Assembly (NCBI GenBank): GCA_012727535.1
Contig: JAAYGU010000037.1
Location: 1-54,360, forward strand
DNA length: 54,360 bases
Reading direction: 5' to 3'
DNA from: Bacillota bacterium
Lineage (GTDB): Bacteria; Bacillota; UBA4882; UBA10575
Shown here: one piece after another, positions 6,425 to 14,405 of the stretch
Position numbering within the stretch: position 1 is the first letter of the stretch
Layout of the letters: the number at the start of each line of letters is the position of its first letter
The notes under the pieces: generated by a model
What the model saw: the letters and a program-made list of their open reading frames with translations, nothing else
What the model was told of the DNA's origin: nothing
Database searches by the model: none
Made by a program: the position numbers and the translations under genes

Positions 6425-8875
6425 TTAAAGGACGATATTCAATAACCGACCCTTAACGTAAATCATTTTACGCGGGGTTTTACCCGCGAGCACCGCTTGA
6501 ATCCCGGGTAGCGCCAGCGCTTTTTCCTGAATCAACTCTTCTTCCGCCTCGACTGGAATGACGAGACGATCTTTAATTTTGCCGTTGATCTGTACTACAA
6601 TCTCCACACTCTCTTCGGTCACCAGGTTCTCATCCCATTGGGGCCAACGTTGATTATGGACCGAATACTCTTCGCCCAATCTTGTCCAGAGCTCTTCCGA
6701 GAGATGCGGGCAAGCCGGAGCCAGGAGTAAGGTGAAGATCTTACTGCTTTCAATCCACTCTTTACTCCCCCAGAGATCCGGTTTTAACTTCGCCAGTAAA
6801 TTAGAGAGTTCCATCAGAGAAGCAATATAGGTGTTAAAGGAAAAATTCTGTAATTCGGCAGTTGCTTTTTTAATAGTTTGATGGACTTTCCGCTCTAAAG
6901 TCTTGATTTTTTCCGCTGCCGGCTGCGGCTTAGCTTCCACCGGAGTGAGGAGCAACTCCCAAACACGGTTGAGAAAACGGTAACAACCTTCAATGCCATG
7001 GCTGTCCCAGGGACCGCCGAGTTCCCAACGCCAGCCGAACATGAGGTAAACCCGAACAGCGTCGGTGCCATAGGCGCCGACCAGATCATCCGGAGCAATC
7101 ACGTTGCCCCGTGACTTACTCATCTTTTCACTATCTTCCCCAAGGATAATTCCTTGGTTACGTAAAGAGAGCATTGGTTCGTCAAAATTCACCAGGCCCA
7201 AATCTCTCATTACTTTAGTGAAAAAGCGGGTGTAAATCAGATGCATACAAGCATGTTCGATCCCTCCGGTATACTGATCGACCGGTAGCCAATATGCTCC
7301 TTCTTCCGGGTCAAAGGGAGTCGAACCTTGGTAATATGGGCTTAGATAAGCATATTGATACCAGGAAGAGCAGATAAAGGTATCCATGGTATCGGTCTCC
7401 CGCTGCGCGGCTCCGCCGCACTGGGGACAGGTTGTATGCAAGAACTTTTCATGGTGCTTAAGCGGCGATTCACCGGTCGGCAAGAACTCGGCATCTTCCG
7501 GTAAAAGCACCGGCAGCTCCTCTTCGGGTACGGGGACGACACCACATTGGTCACAGTAAATAATGGGAATCGGCGCCCCCCAGTAACGTTGCCGACTAAT
7601 CAACCAATCCCGCAACCGGTAATTCACTGCTTTTTTCCCCTGACCGCGTTCTTCAAGCCATGCGATCACCTTTTGCTGACCTTCCCGCGCTGGCGTATTG
7701 GTAAAAGGCCCTGAGTTAACCATGATTCCGTCATCAATTTCAGTATAAGCGGCAGTCAGTTCCCCTAAATCTTTCCCGGCCGGACTGATCACGACTTTAA
7801 TGGGGAGATTATATTTTTGGGCAAAGGCAAAGTCACGTTCATCATGGGCCGGAACCGCCATGACCGCGCCGGTACCATAACTCATCATCACATAATCGGC
7901 AATCCAAACCGGAATGCGCTCCCCGTTCACTGGATTGATCGCGTAACTTCCGGTAAAAACGCCGGTTTTTTCTTTATCGACAGCCAGCCGTTCGATCTCG
8001 CTCTGCCGGGAAGCCTGGTATTGGTAGGCTTGAACCTCGGCGCGCTGTTCGGGAGTTGTTAAAGATTCTACCAATGGATGTTCGGGGGCCAGCACCATAA
8101 AGGTAACACCCCATAAAGTATCTGGACGGGTGGTAAAGACCTTCAATTCCTGGCCTTCTTCAAGTTTGAAGGTAACTTCCGCTCCTTCACTCTTCCCGAT
8201 CCAGTTTTGCTGCATGGTGATCACTTTCTCCGGCCAATCAATCTGGGAGAAATCCAACAGTTCTTCAGCGTACTCCGTGATCTTTAGGAACCACTGCTCC
8301 AGTTCTTTTTTGATGACCGGTGTCTCACAGCGTTCACAATGACGGTCTTCTCCCCAGACTTGCTCCCGGGCTAAAGTGGTATTACATTTCGGGCAATAAT
8401 CAACAGGGGATAATTTTTTGTAGGCCAACCCCTTTTTATAAAATTGTAGGAACAACCACTGGCTCCATTTATAGTAATCAGGTAGACAGGAGATAATCTC
8501 CCGCTCCCAATCAAACATTGCCCCCATCGTTTTTAATTGCTCACGCATTCTTTCAATATTCGACATGGTCCAGTTATGGGGGTGGATTTTCCGCTGGAGC
8601 GCAGCATTCTCTGCCGGCAGGCCAAAAGCATCGAAACCCATTGGGAATAAGACATTGTAACCCTGCATCCGCATAAAACGGGCGCGGGCATCAGACGGAG
8701 CCATGGCATACCAATGGCCAATATGCAGATCACCGCTGGGATAAGGAAGCATGGTCAAAGCATAATGCTTTGGTTTACTGTGGTCGATCACCGCACGGTA
8801 AAGAGCACTTTCCTCCCATTTTTGGCGCCAGAAGGGCTCAATTTTATGTGGTTGATATCGTTCATATTTGGTCAA
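6425..8875 (-). CDS. leuS: Leucyl-tRNA synthetase
   Basis: Class Ia aminoacyl-tRNA synthetase of 816 residues, charging tRNA-Leu. It has the HIGH signature as PYPSGDLHIGHWYAM near the N-terminus, an editing (CP1) domain with a TRPDTLWG segment, zinc-binding Cys pairs (CPKC, CERC; CDQC, CPQC), and the KMSKS loop as KMSKSRGNV. Length and domain order are those of bacterial LeuRS. The TTG start is placed at 8875: GGAGG lies 8 nt upstream and the nearby ATG is out of frame; the frame remains open into the leader, but that part belongs to the T-box. Expression should be controlled by the Leu T-box riboswitch directly upstream. Confidence 0.96.
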   Translation of the reverse strand: MTKYERYQPHKIEPFWRQKWEESALYRAVIDHSKPKHYALTMLPYPSGDLHIGHWYAMAPSDARARFMRMQGYNVLFPMGFDAFGLPAENAALQRKIHPHNWTMSNIERMREQLKTMGAMFDWEREIISCLPDYYKWSQWLFLQFYKKGLAYKKLSPVDYCPKCNTTLAREQVWGEDRHCERCETPVIKKELEQWFLKITEYAEELLDFSQIDWPEKVITMQQNWIGKSEGAEVTFKLEEGQELKVFTTRPDTLWGVTFMVLAPEHPLVESLTTPEQRAEVQAYQYQASRQSEIERLAVDKEKTGVFTGSYAINPVNGERIPVWIADYVMMSYGTGAVMAVPAHDERDFAFAQKYNLPIKVVISPAGKDLGELTAAYTEIDDGIMVNSGPFTNTPAREGQQKVIAWLEERGQGKKAVNYRLRDWLISRQRYWGAPIPIIYCDQCGVVPVPEEELPVLLPEDAEFLPTGESPLKHHEKFLHTTCPQCGGAAQRETDTMDTFICSSWYQYAYLSPYYQGSTPFDPEEGAYWLPVDQYTGGIEHACMHLIYTRFFTKVMRDLGLVNFDEPMLSLRNQGIILGEDSEKMSKSRGNVIAPDDLVGAYGTDAVRVYLMFGWRWELGGPWDSHGIEGCYRFLNRVWELLLTPVEAKPQPAAEKIKTLERKVHQTIKKATAELQNFSFNTYIASLMELSNLLAKLKPDLWGSKEWIESSKIFTLLLAPACPHLSEELWTRLGEEYSVHNQRWPQWDENLVTEESVEIVVQINGKIKDRLVIPVEAEEELIQEKALALPGIQAVLAGKTPRKMIYVKGRLLNIVL

Positions 8876-8888
8876 TAAAGATCCCTCC

Positions 8889-9160
8889 TTCAATATGATA
8901 CCCCTGGTCAACGAATGACCAGGGGCGATTAACGGTCGCGGTACCACCCTGTTCGGTTTTCACGCGGAAAACCCTCTTTTCCTTTATAACCCAAGGGGGG
9001 TTAGGGACTACGCAGAATAAATCATCCCTAAACCTCAGGGGTGAGTTCAACCGCCTTCCGGGTCCGGTTCGCACCAACTACCGGCTCTCTTCATCCCGAG
9101 AACAATCTACTACTCCCCATCATCAGTTGTTAGGTAAATTAAATTTTAAAATAATTCCTT
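8889..9160 (-). ncRNA. T-box leader (leucine) of leuS
   Basis: The conserved T-box antiterminator sequence AACAGGGTGGTACCGCG is present at 8937-8953 on the minus strand. It is followed by a terminator hairpin (8901-8925, 10-bp stem, 5-nt loop) just ahead of the leuS binding site. In the upstream stem I region the segment GAACTCACC (about 9040-9048) presents a CUC codon, a leucine specifier. Uncharged tRNA-Leu should stabilise the antiterminator and allow leuS transcription. This leader fills the gap between leuS and rsfS. Confidence 0.93.
8901..8925 (-). terminator. Regulated T-box terminator hairpin
   Basis: Ten-bp stem CCCCTGGTCA / TGACCAGGGG with a 5-nt loop, located between the antiterminator motif and the leuS ribosome binding site. 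It competes with the antiterminator. Confidence 0.85.
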
Positions 9161-9166
9161 CTAATG

Positions 9167-9195
9167 AGTATAAACTAGGGGTTAAAAAATGTCAA
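9167..9195 (-). promoter_or_regulatory. Sigma-A promoter of the leuS leader
   Basis: Minus-strand TTGACA (9190-9195), 17-nt spacer and TATACT (9167-9172): near-perfect consensus. The TGA stop of rsfS lies within the -35 hexamer. Transcription would start near 9160. Confidence 0.85.
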
Positions 9196-9539
9196 GCTAG
9201 GGTTAGTGTGGTGATTTTTGCCCCATGCCATAATTGCTCTAAACGATAAAATTCTCTCTCCTCTGGTGTCATCAGGTGAACAACCATAAAACCATAGTCC
9301 AAGAGAATCCACCGCGCTTCACGGTAGCCTTCAATCCGCTTGGGCGTCAACTCTTGTTCTTCCAGTTTATCGAGGACGGCATCGGCTAAAGCTTGTAGAT
9401 GAACCGCATTCCGGGCACTAGCAATCAAAAAATAATCTGTAATGACGGTCAATTCCCGCAGATCCAGAAGCAGGGGGTTTTCTCCTTTTGTTTCGTTGAC
9501 TGCGGCCCAAGCAGCTAACAACACCTGAGTCTCATCCAT
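9192..9539 (-). CDS. rsfS: Ribosomal silencing factor RsfS
   Basis: RsfS/Iojap family protein, 115 residues, which binds ribosomal protein L14 and blocks subunit joining during starvation. The family core is visible: LLLDLRELTVITDYFLI, then HLQALADAV, and YGFMVVHLMTPEEREFYRLE. The ATG start has GGAGG 8 nt upstream. The gene sits in the conserved order nadD-yqeK-rsfS-leuS, 81 nt after yqeK. Its TGA stop is part of the -35 hexamer of the following leuS promoter. Full length, no anomalies. Confidence 0.93.
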   Translation of the reverse strand: MDETQVLLAAWAAVNETKGENPLLLDLRELTVITDYFLIASARNAVHLQALADAVLDKLEEQELTPKRIEGYREARWILLDYGFMVVHLMTPEEREFYRLEQLWHGAKITTLTLA

Positions 9540-9620
9540 TAATCAAACCTCCGTACATTGGCATCACTTTCTTCGCTGAACTTGCCGTATTAAAGTAGTT
9601 TACAATACAGGCCAAACCAT

Positions 9621-10187
9621 TTAAGTCTCTTCCAGTAAAAACCAGTTGCGTGCTTCAATCGTTAAAGGATGGAGTAAAAACCCGGAGTCAATAATATACT
9701 TTATTTTTTGGTCAAAAATATACCGGACAGCGGTTAAACGATCGACCAAGGCCAGTTCCCGGGCAATCCGAGAAGTAAAATGTCCTCTTCCCGGTTCGGC
9801 AAAGTCAGCAATCATAATAATCTGACTTATCTTATTCATTTCGGGAGCACCGGTGACATGAAGAGCGACCGCTTCCAGAATCTCCGCATGTTCGATCCCC
9901 CATTCCTTTTTAAGCTGGAGCGCCCCGACCCGTCCATGGAGCATTACGGGAACCCGTCGTTCCACTTCCGACAATGGCAACCGATAGCGATCAGCTAGTT
10001 TTAGTAGTTCCGGATGAGGAATCTCTCTGGCCACATCATGCAAAAGCCCGGCAACGGCCACCGGTGTAACCGGGATTTGGTAGAGGGTCGCTAGCTTCCT
10101 TGCTAACTCCATTACTCTAAGCGAATGTTGAAAACGATCCGGGGATAGCTTTGCTTTTAATCTTTTCTTGATCTGTTCAAGGTCCAT
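9621..10187 (-). CDS. yqeK: HD-domain protein YqeK (Ap4A hydrolase family)
   Basis: Protein of 188 residues with the HD metal-binding motifs: RFQHSLRVMELA, LLHDVAREI and later ALHVTGAPEM and IADFAEPGR. YqeK proteins hydrolyse diadenosine tetraphosphate to two ADP. It is encoded between the RRM protein gene and rsfS, the normal position in Bacillota next to nadD, although here an RRM gene is inserted between nadD and yqeK. Start ATG at 10187 overlaps a GGAG-containing upstream segment. Confident on family; the substrate is taken from characterised homologs. Confidence 0.9.
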   Translation of the reverse strand: MDLEQIKKRLKAKLSPDRFQHSLRVMELARKLATLYQIPVTPVAVAGLLHDVAREIPHPELLKLADRYRLPLSEVERRVPVMLHGRVGALQLKKEWGIEHAEILEAVALHVTGAPEMNKISQIIMIADFAEPGRGHFTSRIARELALVDRLTAVRYIFDQKIKYIIDSGFLLHPLTIEARNWFLLEET

Positions 10188-10296
10188 CTCCTACCCCCAA
10201 GCTTGATTCTTCTTTTTATTCTTTTTCCATATTTACGCCCCTTTTCCTGCCTCAACCTTTGAAAGATTAGAAAAACAAGCAGTTGCCTTTATAATA

Positions 10297-10326
10297 AAAC
10301 AGGGTGCAGGCCTGCACCCTGTTTTT
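10297..10326 (-). terminator. Rho-independent terminator after the RRM gene
   Basis: A perfectly palindromic 30-nt segment: the core ACAGGGTGCAGG / CCTGCACCCTGT is flanked by A and T runs, giving a strong hairpin followed by a U-rich tract. It overlaps the stop codon of the RRM gene and would work in either direction. Confidence 0.88.
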
Positions 10327-10582
10327 AACTTGTAGTATTAAGCGGCTTGGCCTCATTGACAATGATTTCTCTACCACCCAGCTCCTTCCCGTTCATATCC
10401 GCGATCACTTGTTCCGCGCTTTCTTCAGGAACTTCAACAAACCCAAAACCCTTTGAGCGTCCGGTTGCCCGGTCTATGATTACCCTACTCGCTAGTACTT
10501 CCGTCGCACTGGAGAAAAATTCAGCCAGGTCTTTATCAGTAGTAGCCCAGGGTAGATTGCCAACATAAAGGGTTTTACTCAC
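10325..10582 (-). CDS. Small RNA-binding protein with one RRM domain
   Basis: A single RNA recognition motif makes up the whole 85-residue protein: RNP2 is LYVGNL near the N-terminus and RNP1 is KGFGFVEV in the middle, both with the aromatic residues that stack on RNA bases. The GTG start is preceded by GAGGTG with an 8-nt spacer. It is closed by its own terminator and preceded by a 110-nt gap, so it is probably monocistronic. Such stand-alone RRM proteins are abundant in cyanobacteria and occur sporadically in Bacillota and other phyla, often with cold-shock or mRNA-stability roles; the RNA target here is unknown. Confidence 0.9.
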   Translation of the reverse strand: MSKTLYVGNLPWATTDKDLAEFFSSATEVLASRVIIDRATGRSKGFGFVEVPEESAEQVIADMNGKELGGREIIVNEAKPLNTTS

Positions 10583-10692
10583 TATCGCATCACCTCGTTT
10601 CCGGCCATGAATCTGAGCATCTTTGTCGGCCCCTTTCTGTAGTTTGCCCGCAGATTGAAAATATTATCGAAACGAGATGAAGAAGAGAATCT

Positions 10693-11307
10693 CTAACTAT
10701 GGGTCTGATAGAGTTTTTTTTCGGTAATGTAAGCCAAAACCAGTGAAGGAAGCTGGTAACGTACAGATCTACCTTCACGGAGCCGCGCCCGGATTTGTCG
10801 GGAAGAGATCTCAATCAACGGGTTAGTGAAAAAAACAATTCCCCGGCTGTGCGCGGAGGGACGTTCATATTGACGGAGCGCTGGCGGCAGCTCCGGTGGA
10901 AAGCCCGGCCGTGCCCCCACTGCGAGTCTAGCCAGTTGAAAAAGGTCACGGAAACGATGCCACCGCTCAAGGTCGCATAGAGCATCTTGCCCCAGTAACA
11001 TGTACAATTCCCGGTCCGGATAGCGAGCGCGGAAATACTGAAGGGTATCAACTGTATAGGAGGGTGGTTTCCGCTTTAACTCAACATCGGACCAGGTGAA
11101 AAAGGGGTGATCCCCGATCGCCAGCTTAATCAGCTTCAACCGCTGTTCGCCCGTTACCAAGGGTGAATGGGTTTTAAGCGGTGATTGGCCGGCCGGAACA
11201 AAAATCACCTGCTCAAGACCGAGTTCCTCCCGGGCTGCTTCGGCCAGTAAAAGATGGCCGAGATGAATAGGGTCGAAGCTTCCTCCATAAATGCCGAGTG
11301 CTTTCAT
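10693..11307 (-). CDS. nadD: Nicotinate-nucleotide adenylyltransferase
   Basis: NadD catalyses formation of deamido-NAD from nicotinate mononucleotide and ATP. The 204-residue product starts with the nucleotidyltransferase signature GGSFDPIHLGHLLL and ends with ISSRQIRARLREGRSV, the second ATP-binding signature of the family. The ATG overlaps the stop of proA by four bases (ATGA), so the genes are coupled. Order proB-proA-nadD is normal for Bacillota. Full length. Confidence 0.94.
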   Translation of the reverse strand: MKALGIYGGSFDPIHLGHLLLAEAAREELGLEQVIFVPAGQSPLKTHSPLVTGEQRLKLIKLAIGDHPFFTWSDVELKRKPPSYTVDTLQYFRARYPDRELYMLLGQDALCDLERWHRFRDLFQLARLAVGARPGFPPELPPALRQYERPSAHSRGIVFFTNPLIEISSRQIRARLREGRSVRYQLPSLVLAYITEKKLYQTHS

Positions 11308-12578
11308 GTTCGCAGCTGCCCATTGCCGAAAATAATGTATTTTAAGGTCGTGAGCGCCTCCAGGCCCATTGGTCCGCGCGCGTGGAGTTTTTGCGTGGAA
11401 ATCCCCAATTCGGCGCCGAATCCGAACTCAAAACCGTCGGTGAAGCGGGTAGAAGCATTCACATACACAGCGGCGGCATCAACTGATTGTAAAAAATCCC
11501 GTGCTTGCTGGTAATCGGAGGTGACAATCCCCTCTGAATGTCGCGTTCCATACCTTCGAATGTGGGCTAAGGCCTCCTCCGTGTCAGAGACAACCTTAAC
11601 TGCTAAGATTAAGTCTAGATATTCAGTAACCCAATCTTCAGCCGTTGCTGCTTTCGCCCAGGGAAGATATTTCCGTGTGACCTCGCAACCACGAATCTCC
11701 ACCCCGGCCGTTTTGAGCTCCGCTCCACACAGCGGAAGAAACTCCGGGGCCACTTCCTGGTGCACCAGTAGGGTTTCAACGGCATTACAGACGGAGGGAC
11801 GTTGCGTTTTCGCGTTGAAAACGATCCGGCGGGCCATCTCGATCTCCGCAGAAGCATCGACAAAGATATGGCAGTTGCCGACTCCAGTTTCGATCACCGG
11901 TACGGTAGCATTCTCCACCACCGTTTTGATTAAACCCGCGCCGCCGCGGGGAATGAGGACATCCACATAGTCATTCATCCGCATAAGGGAGAGAACAGCC
12001 TCCCGCTTTGGAGTAGAGACCAACTGGACAGCATCAGCGGGTACGCCCGCGCGCGTTAGCCCCGCTCTGATCAGCTCGACTAGAATCTGATTGGTCCGGA
12101 GTGCTTCCGCTCCGCCCCGGAGAATCACGGCGTTTCCCGTTTTCAAGCATAAAGCGGCCGCATCGACGGTGACATTGGGTCTTGATTCATAAATCATCGC
12201 GACTACCCCTAAGGGGACACGCATCTGCCCAATCTCTAAGCCGTTAGGACGCCGCCACATTTTTTCCACGTTCCCAATTGGATCTGGCAAGTTGACCAGT
12301 TCCCGCAGGCTAATCACCATATTTTCAATCCGCTGCTCATTCAGGGTCAACCGTTCTAAAAAGTGGGCCGAGAGGCCTTGCTCTTGACCGGCGGCCACAT
12401 CTTCTTGGTTGGCCGCCAACAGCATTGCGGAATTAGCTGTTAGTTCTTCAGCAATCGCAAGTAATGCCTGATTTTTGCTAGCACTATTCAGCCCAGCCAG
12501 GGTGTTCTTCACCACACTGGCTCTTTTTCCTAACTCCTGAACATACGCTGCGCTCGACAATCCGCACACCCCTTTCAT
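11304..12578 (-). CDS. proA: Glutamate-5-semialdehyde dehydrogenase
   Basis: Second enzyme of proline biosynthesis, NADPH-dependent reduction of gamma-glutamyl phosphate. The 424-residue product is an aldehyde-dehydrogenase superfamily member; the catalytic Cys is in the segment QRPSVCNAVETLLV, and MIYESRPNVTVDA is typical for ProA. The start shown overlaps the proB stop by four bases (ATGA); a TTG six codons further in (12560) has a GGGG element at a better distance and is a reasonable alternative. Coupled to proB and nadD. Confidence 0.95.
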   Translation of the reverse strand: MKGVCGLSSAAYVQELGKRASVVKNTLAGLNSASKNQALLAIAEELTANSAMLLAANQEDVAAGQEQGLSAHFLERLTLNEQRIENMVISLRELVNLPDPIGNVEKMWRRPNGLEIGQMRVPLGVVAMIYESRPNVTVDAAALCLKTGNAVILRGGAEALRTNQILVELIRAGLTRAGVPADAVQLVSTPKREAVLSLMRMNDYVDVLIPRGGAGLIKTVVENATVPVIETGVGNCHIFVDASAEIEMARRIVFNAKTQRPSVCNAVETLLVHQEVAPEFLPLCGAELKTAGVEIRGCEVTRKYLPWAKAATAEDWVTEYLDLILAVKVVSDTEEALAHIRRYGTRHSEGIVTSDYQQARDFLQSVDAAAVYVNASTRFTDGFEFGFGAELGISTQKLHARGPMGLEALTTLKYIIFGNGQLRT

Positions 12579-13720
12579 TCCTGGCAGACCAGATTATTCC
12601 GGTGGATTACTTCCTCATAAGTCTTATACCCTAAAACTTCTGGTAAACGGGCTGTATTAACACCCTTGATCTTTTCGATCTCCTCGGAACTGAAATTACT
12701 TAGCCCACGGGCAATCTCCGTTCCAGTCTGATCAAGGACTCGAATAATATCGCCAACTTCGAATCTACCCTGTACCCCACTCACGCCGGAGGGCAGTAAG
12801 CTTTTCTTCCCTTGTAGTAAAGCAGTCACTGCTCCCGGATCGATCACCACGGCCCCTTGGGGCTGCCCGGCAAAGGCAATCCAGCGCTCCCGTTGGACTA
12901 AAGCCTCCTGATTAGGAAGAAAAACGGTGCCGATCGCTTCTCCTTCCATAATCCTGGTGATGCAGTTCGGTTCTTCTCCGGAGGCTAAGACCATCATGAT
13001 CCCGGAACGAGTGGCAATGCGGGCGGCTTCAAGCTTGGTAATCATGCCACCTGTCCCGCGGTCCGTACCGGCTTCGCCGGCGACTGCCCAGATCGACGGG
13101 GAGATCTCTTTAACTTCCGGAATTAAAGTAGCCTGGGTGTCTTTATGGGGATCACCGGTAAATAAACCATCAATATCGGAGAGTAAGAGCAAAAGATCGG
13201 CGCCAACCAGTCCCGCCACCAGAGCCGCTAAAGTATCATTATCACCGAAACGTAGCTGCAGTTCTTCGGTGGCGACGGTATCATTTTCGTTAATCACCGG
13301 CACGACACGGTATTCATCAACCAACATCAAAAGGGTATTTCGCGCGTTTAAATAGCGCCGACGGTCGCTCATATCCTCCCGTGTTAATAAGATCTGCGCC
13401 GTGTTAATACCATATTCAGAGAACAACTTGGTGTAGACCTGCATCAGCAGACCCTGCCCAACGGCAGCCACGGCTTGCCGTTCAGGGATCGTACGCGGCT
13501 TGGCTTTCAGTCCTAAGCGCCCGACCCCGGCACCGACCGCGCCGGAAGTAACCAAGATTACTTCTAATCCGGCATTATAAAGATCGGCCAATTGGCGGAC
13601 GAGTTTCTCCAACTGCTTGAGGTTTAGTCGTCCCGAGGCATAAGTTAAAGTACTAGTCCCTACTTTCACTACTATTCGCTTGGCTTCTTTCAGCTTGGCC
13701 CGATTATCTAACAACCCCAT
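12575..13720 (-). CDS. proB: Glutamate 5-kinase
   Basis: First enzyme of proline biosynthesis, normally feedback-inhibited by proline. The 381-residue product has the amino-acid kinase domain (VVKVGTSTL, VTSGAVGAG, NENDTVA, RGTGGMITK) and a C-terminal PUA domain (about 285-370). First gene of the proB-proA-nadD unit; the ATG is preceded by GGGAGG 5 nt upstream. A TATAAT -10 element with extended TG lies 13782-13790 and an inverted repeat covers its -35 region. The repeat may bind a regulator but nothing identifies which. Confidence 0.95.
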   Translation of the reverse strand: MGLLDNRAKLKEAKRIVVKVGTSTLTYASGRLNLKQLEKLVRQLADLYNAGLEVILVTSGAVGAGVGRLGLKAKPRTIPERQAVAAVGQGLLMQVYTKLFSEYGINTAQILLTREDMSDRRRYLNARNTLLMLVDEYRVVPVINENDTVATEELQLRFGDNDTLAALVAGLVGADLLLLLSDIDGLFTGDPHKDTQATLIPEVKEISPSIWAVAGEAGTDRGTGGMITKLEAARIATRSGIMMVLASGEEPNCITRIMEGEAIGTVFLPNQEALVQRERWIAFAGQPQGAVVIDPGAVTALLQGKKSLLPSGVSGVQGRFEVGDIIRVLDQTGTEIARGLSNFSSEEIEKIKGVNTARLPEVLGYKTYEEVIHRNNLVCQE

Positions 13721-13781
13721 ACCTCCCGGTCAATCTCTGTGTTTCCACAAAACAATTATTACCCGTTCCATTCGCGATCCT

Positions 13782-13820
13782 ATTATACCATAACGACCCA
13801 TCATTGCTAGCACTTAGCAA
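13782..13820 (-). promoter_or_regulatory. Promoter of proB with inverted repeat at -35
   Basis: Minus-strand TGGTATAAT (extended -10, TATAAT at 13782-13787). Sixteen nt upstream, TAGCAA (13804-13809) is one arm of a perfect inverted repeat TTGCTA-5 nt-TAGCAA (13804-13820). An operator overlapping the -35 would be a natural explanation. Confidence 0.5.
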
Positions 13821-14050
13821 CAATTGGCGTTCATTTCTCGCAGCTCGTCGCTGGTCACTGGTGATTAAAGCGGTTACCCGCTTTTAAGCGGAGCTGAGCT
13901 TTAGAATACTCACAGAAATTTACCGGAACAAGGAACATCATTCGGCACCGGCGGAGATTCTAACTCGACTCGATGTCAGCAAGCAACGGAGCGATGCGAA
14001 GCCTTCCACCTGCCACTCCTTGCTGTAGTGGGCGACTACCCGGTAATAAG
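13821..14050. other. Intergenic stretch with one copy of a dispersed repeat
   Basis: The gap between proB and the small Cys-rich gene (13721-14083) has no convincing gene; the short overlapping frames on both strands here have no ribosome binding site and no family features. Apart from the proB promoter it holds a repeat copy (13844-13935) shared with 44175-44239 and a hairpin at 14051-14076. Confidence 0.5.
13844..13935 (+). repeat. Dispersed intergenic repeat, copy A
   Basis: The core AGAAATTTACCGGAACAAGG (from 13914, continuing to 13935) matches 44218-44239 at 21 of 22 positions. A second block, 13844-13868 (CTCGTCGCTGGTCACTGGTG then ATTAA), resembles 44175-44204. Copy A has about 30 additional bases between the two blocks. 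Confidence 0.6.
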
Positions 14051-14076
14051 AATGACACTGTAGGAACAGTGTCATT
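14051..14076 (-). terminator. Hairpin downstream of the small Cys-rich gene
   Basis: A 10-bp perfect stem (14051-14060 with 14067-14076) and a 6-nt loop just after the gene ending at 14084. The U-tract on the minus strand is poor (CTTATTA), so termination efficiency is uncertain. Confidence 0.5.
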
Positions 14077-14083
14077 GATGTTG

Positions 14084-14275
14084 TTAGCTAATTTTCTGTT
14101 CTTCCCGGTCTTTCCGCTGTTGACGGCGGTGGAATTCATAATGAGGATCTCCTTTTTTCCAACGCGTGGCGCGCTCCCGAACCACTGTTTTTTCACGAAT
14201 GATAAATTCGTTTTTGGCTGGGCAGAAATAAAGGTCGGCATCCCCTTTGCAATTCCCGCAATCTAAGCAGGACAT
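14084..14275 (-). CDS. Small Cys-rich protein, probable zinc-binding
   Basis: A 63-residue protein with the N-terminal cluster CLDCGNC and a fourth Cys in YFCPAKNEF, i.e. C3, C6, C9 and C18, a spacing compatible with one metal site. The remainder is highly charged and basic (RERATRWKKGD, then HRRQQRKDREEQ), as in nucleic-acid-binding or ribosome-associated proteins. The start is well supported: AGGAGG lies 9 nt before the ATG. It follows obgE by 130 nt on the same strand. I do not recognise the family; the assignment as a real gene rests on the ribosome binding site, the Cys pattern and the lack of anything better in this stretch. Confidence 0.65.
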   Translation of the reverse strand: MSCLDCGNCKGDADLYFCPAKNEFIIREKTVVRERATRWKKGDPHYEFHRRQQRKDREEQKIS

Positions 14276-14405
14276 CCCTTTAAACCTCCTAAACGAAAAT
14301 AAAATACGACTAGTCCTTCAGGGGAATGAGCTCATTACCAAAACCGCTCTTTGACCAACTCCTCATCCGGTTATTACAGTTCGAGCTAGAAAAATTAAGT
14401 ATTAA

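Noticed and set aside
8862-9077. Leader peptide inside the T-box
   Set aside because: The frame crosses conserved T-box elements and lacks a binding site; the RNA structure explains the sequence.
11521-11970. Plus-strand open frame of 149 codons opposite proA
   Set aside because: Shadow frame without ribosome binding site or family features.
13960-14266. Open frames of 93 and 97 codons on opposite strands in the proB-obgE gap
   Set aside because: They overlap each other and the better supported 63-residue gene, and have no spaced Shine-Dalgarno sequence.
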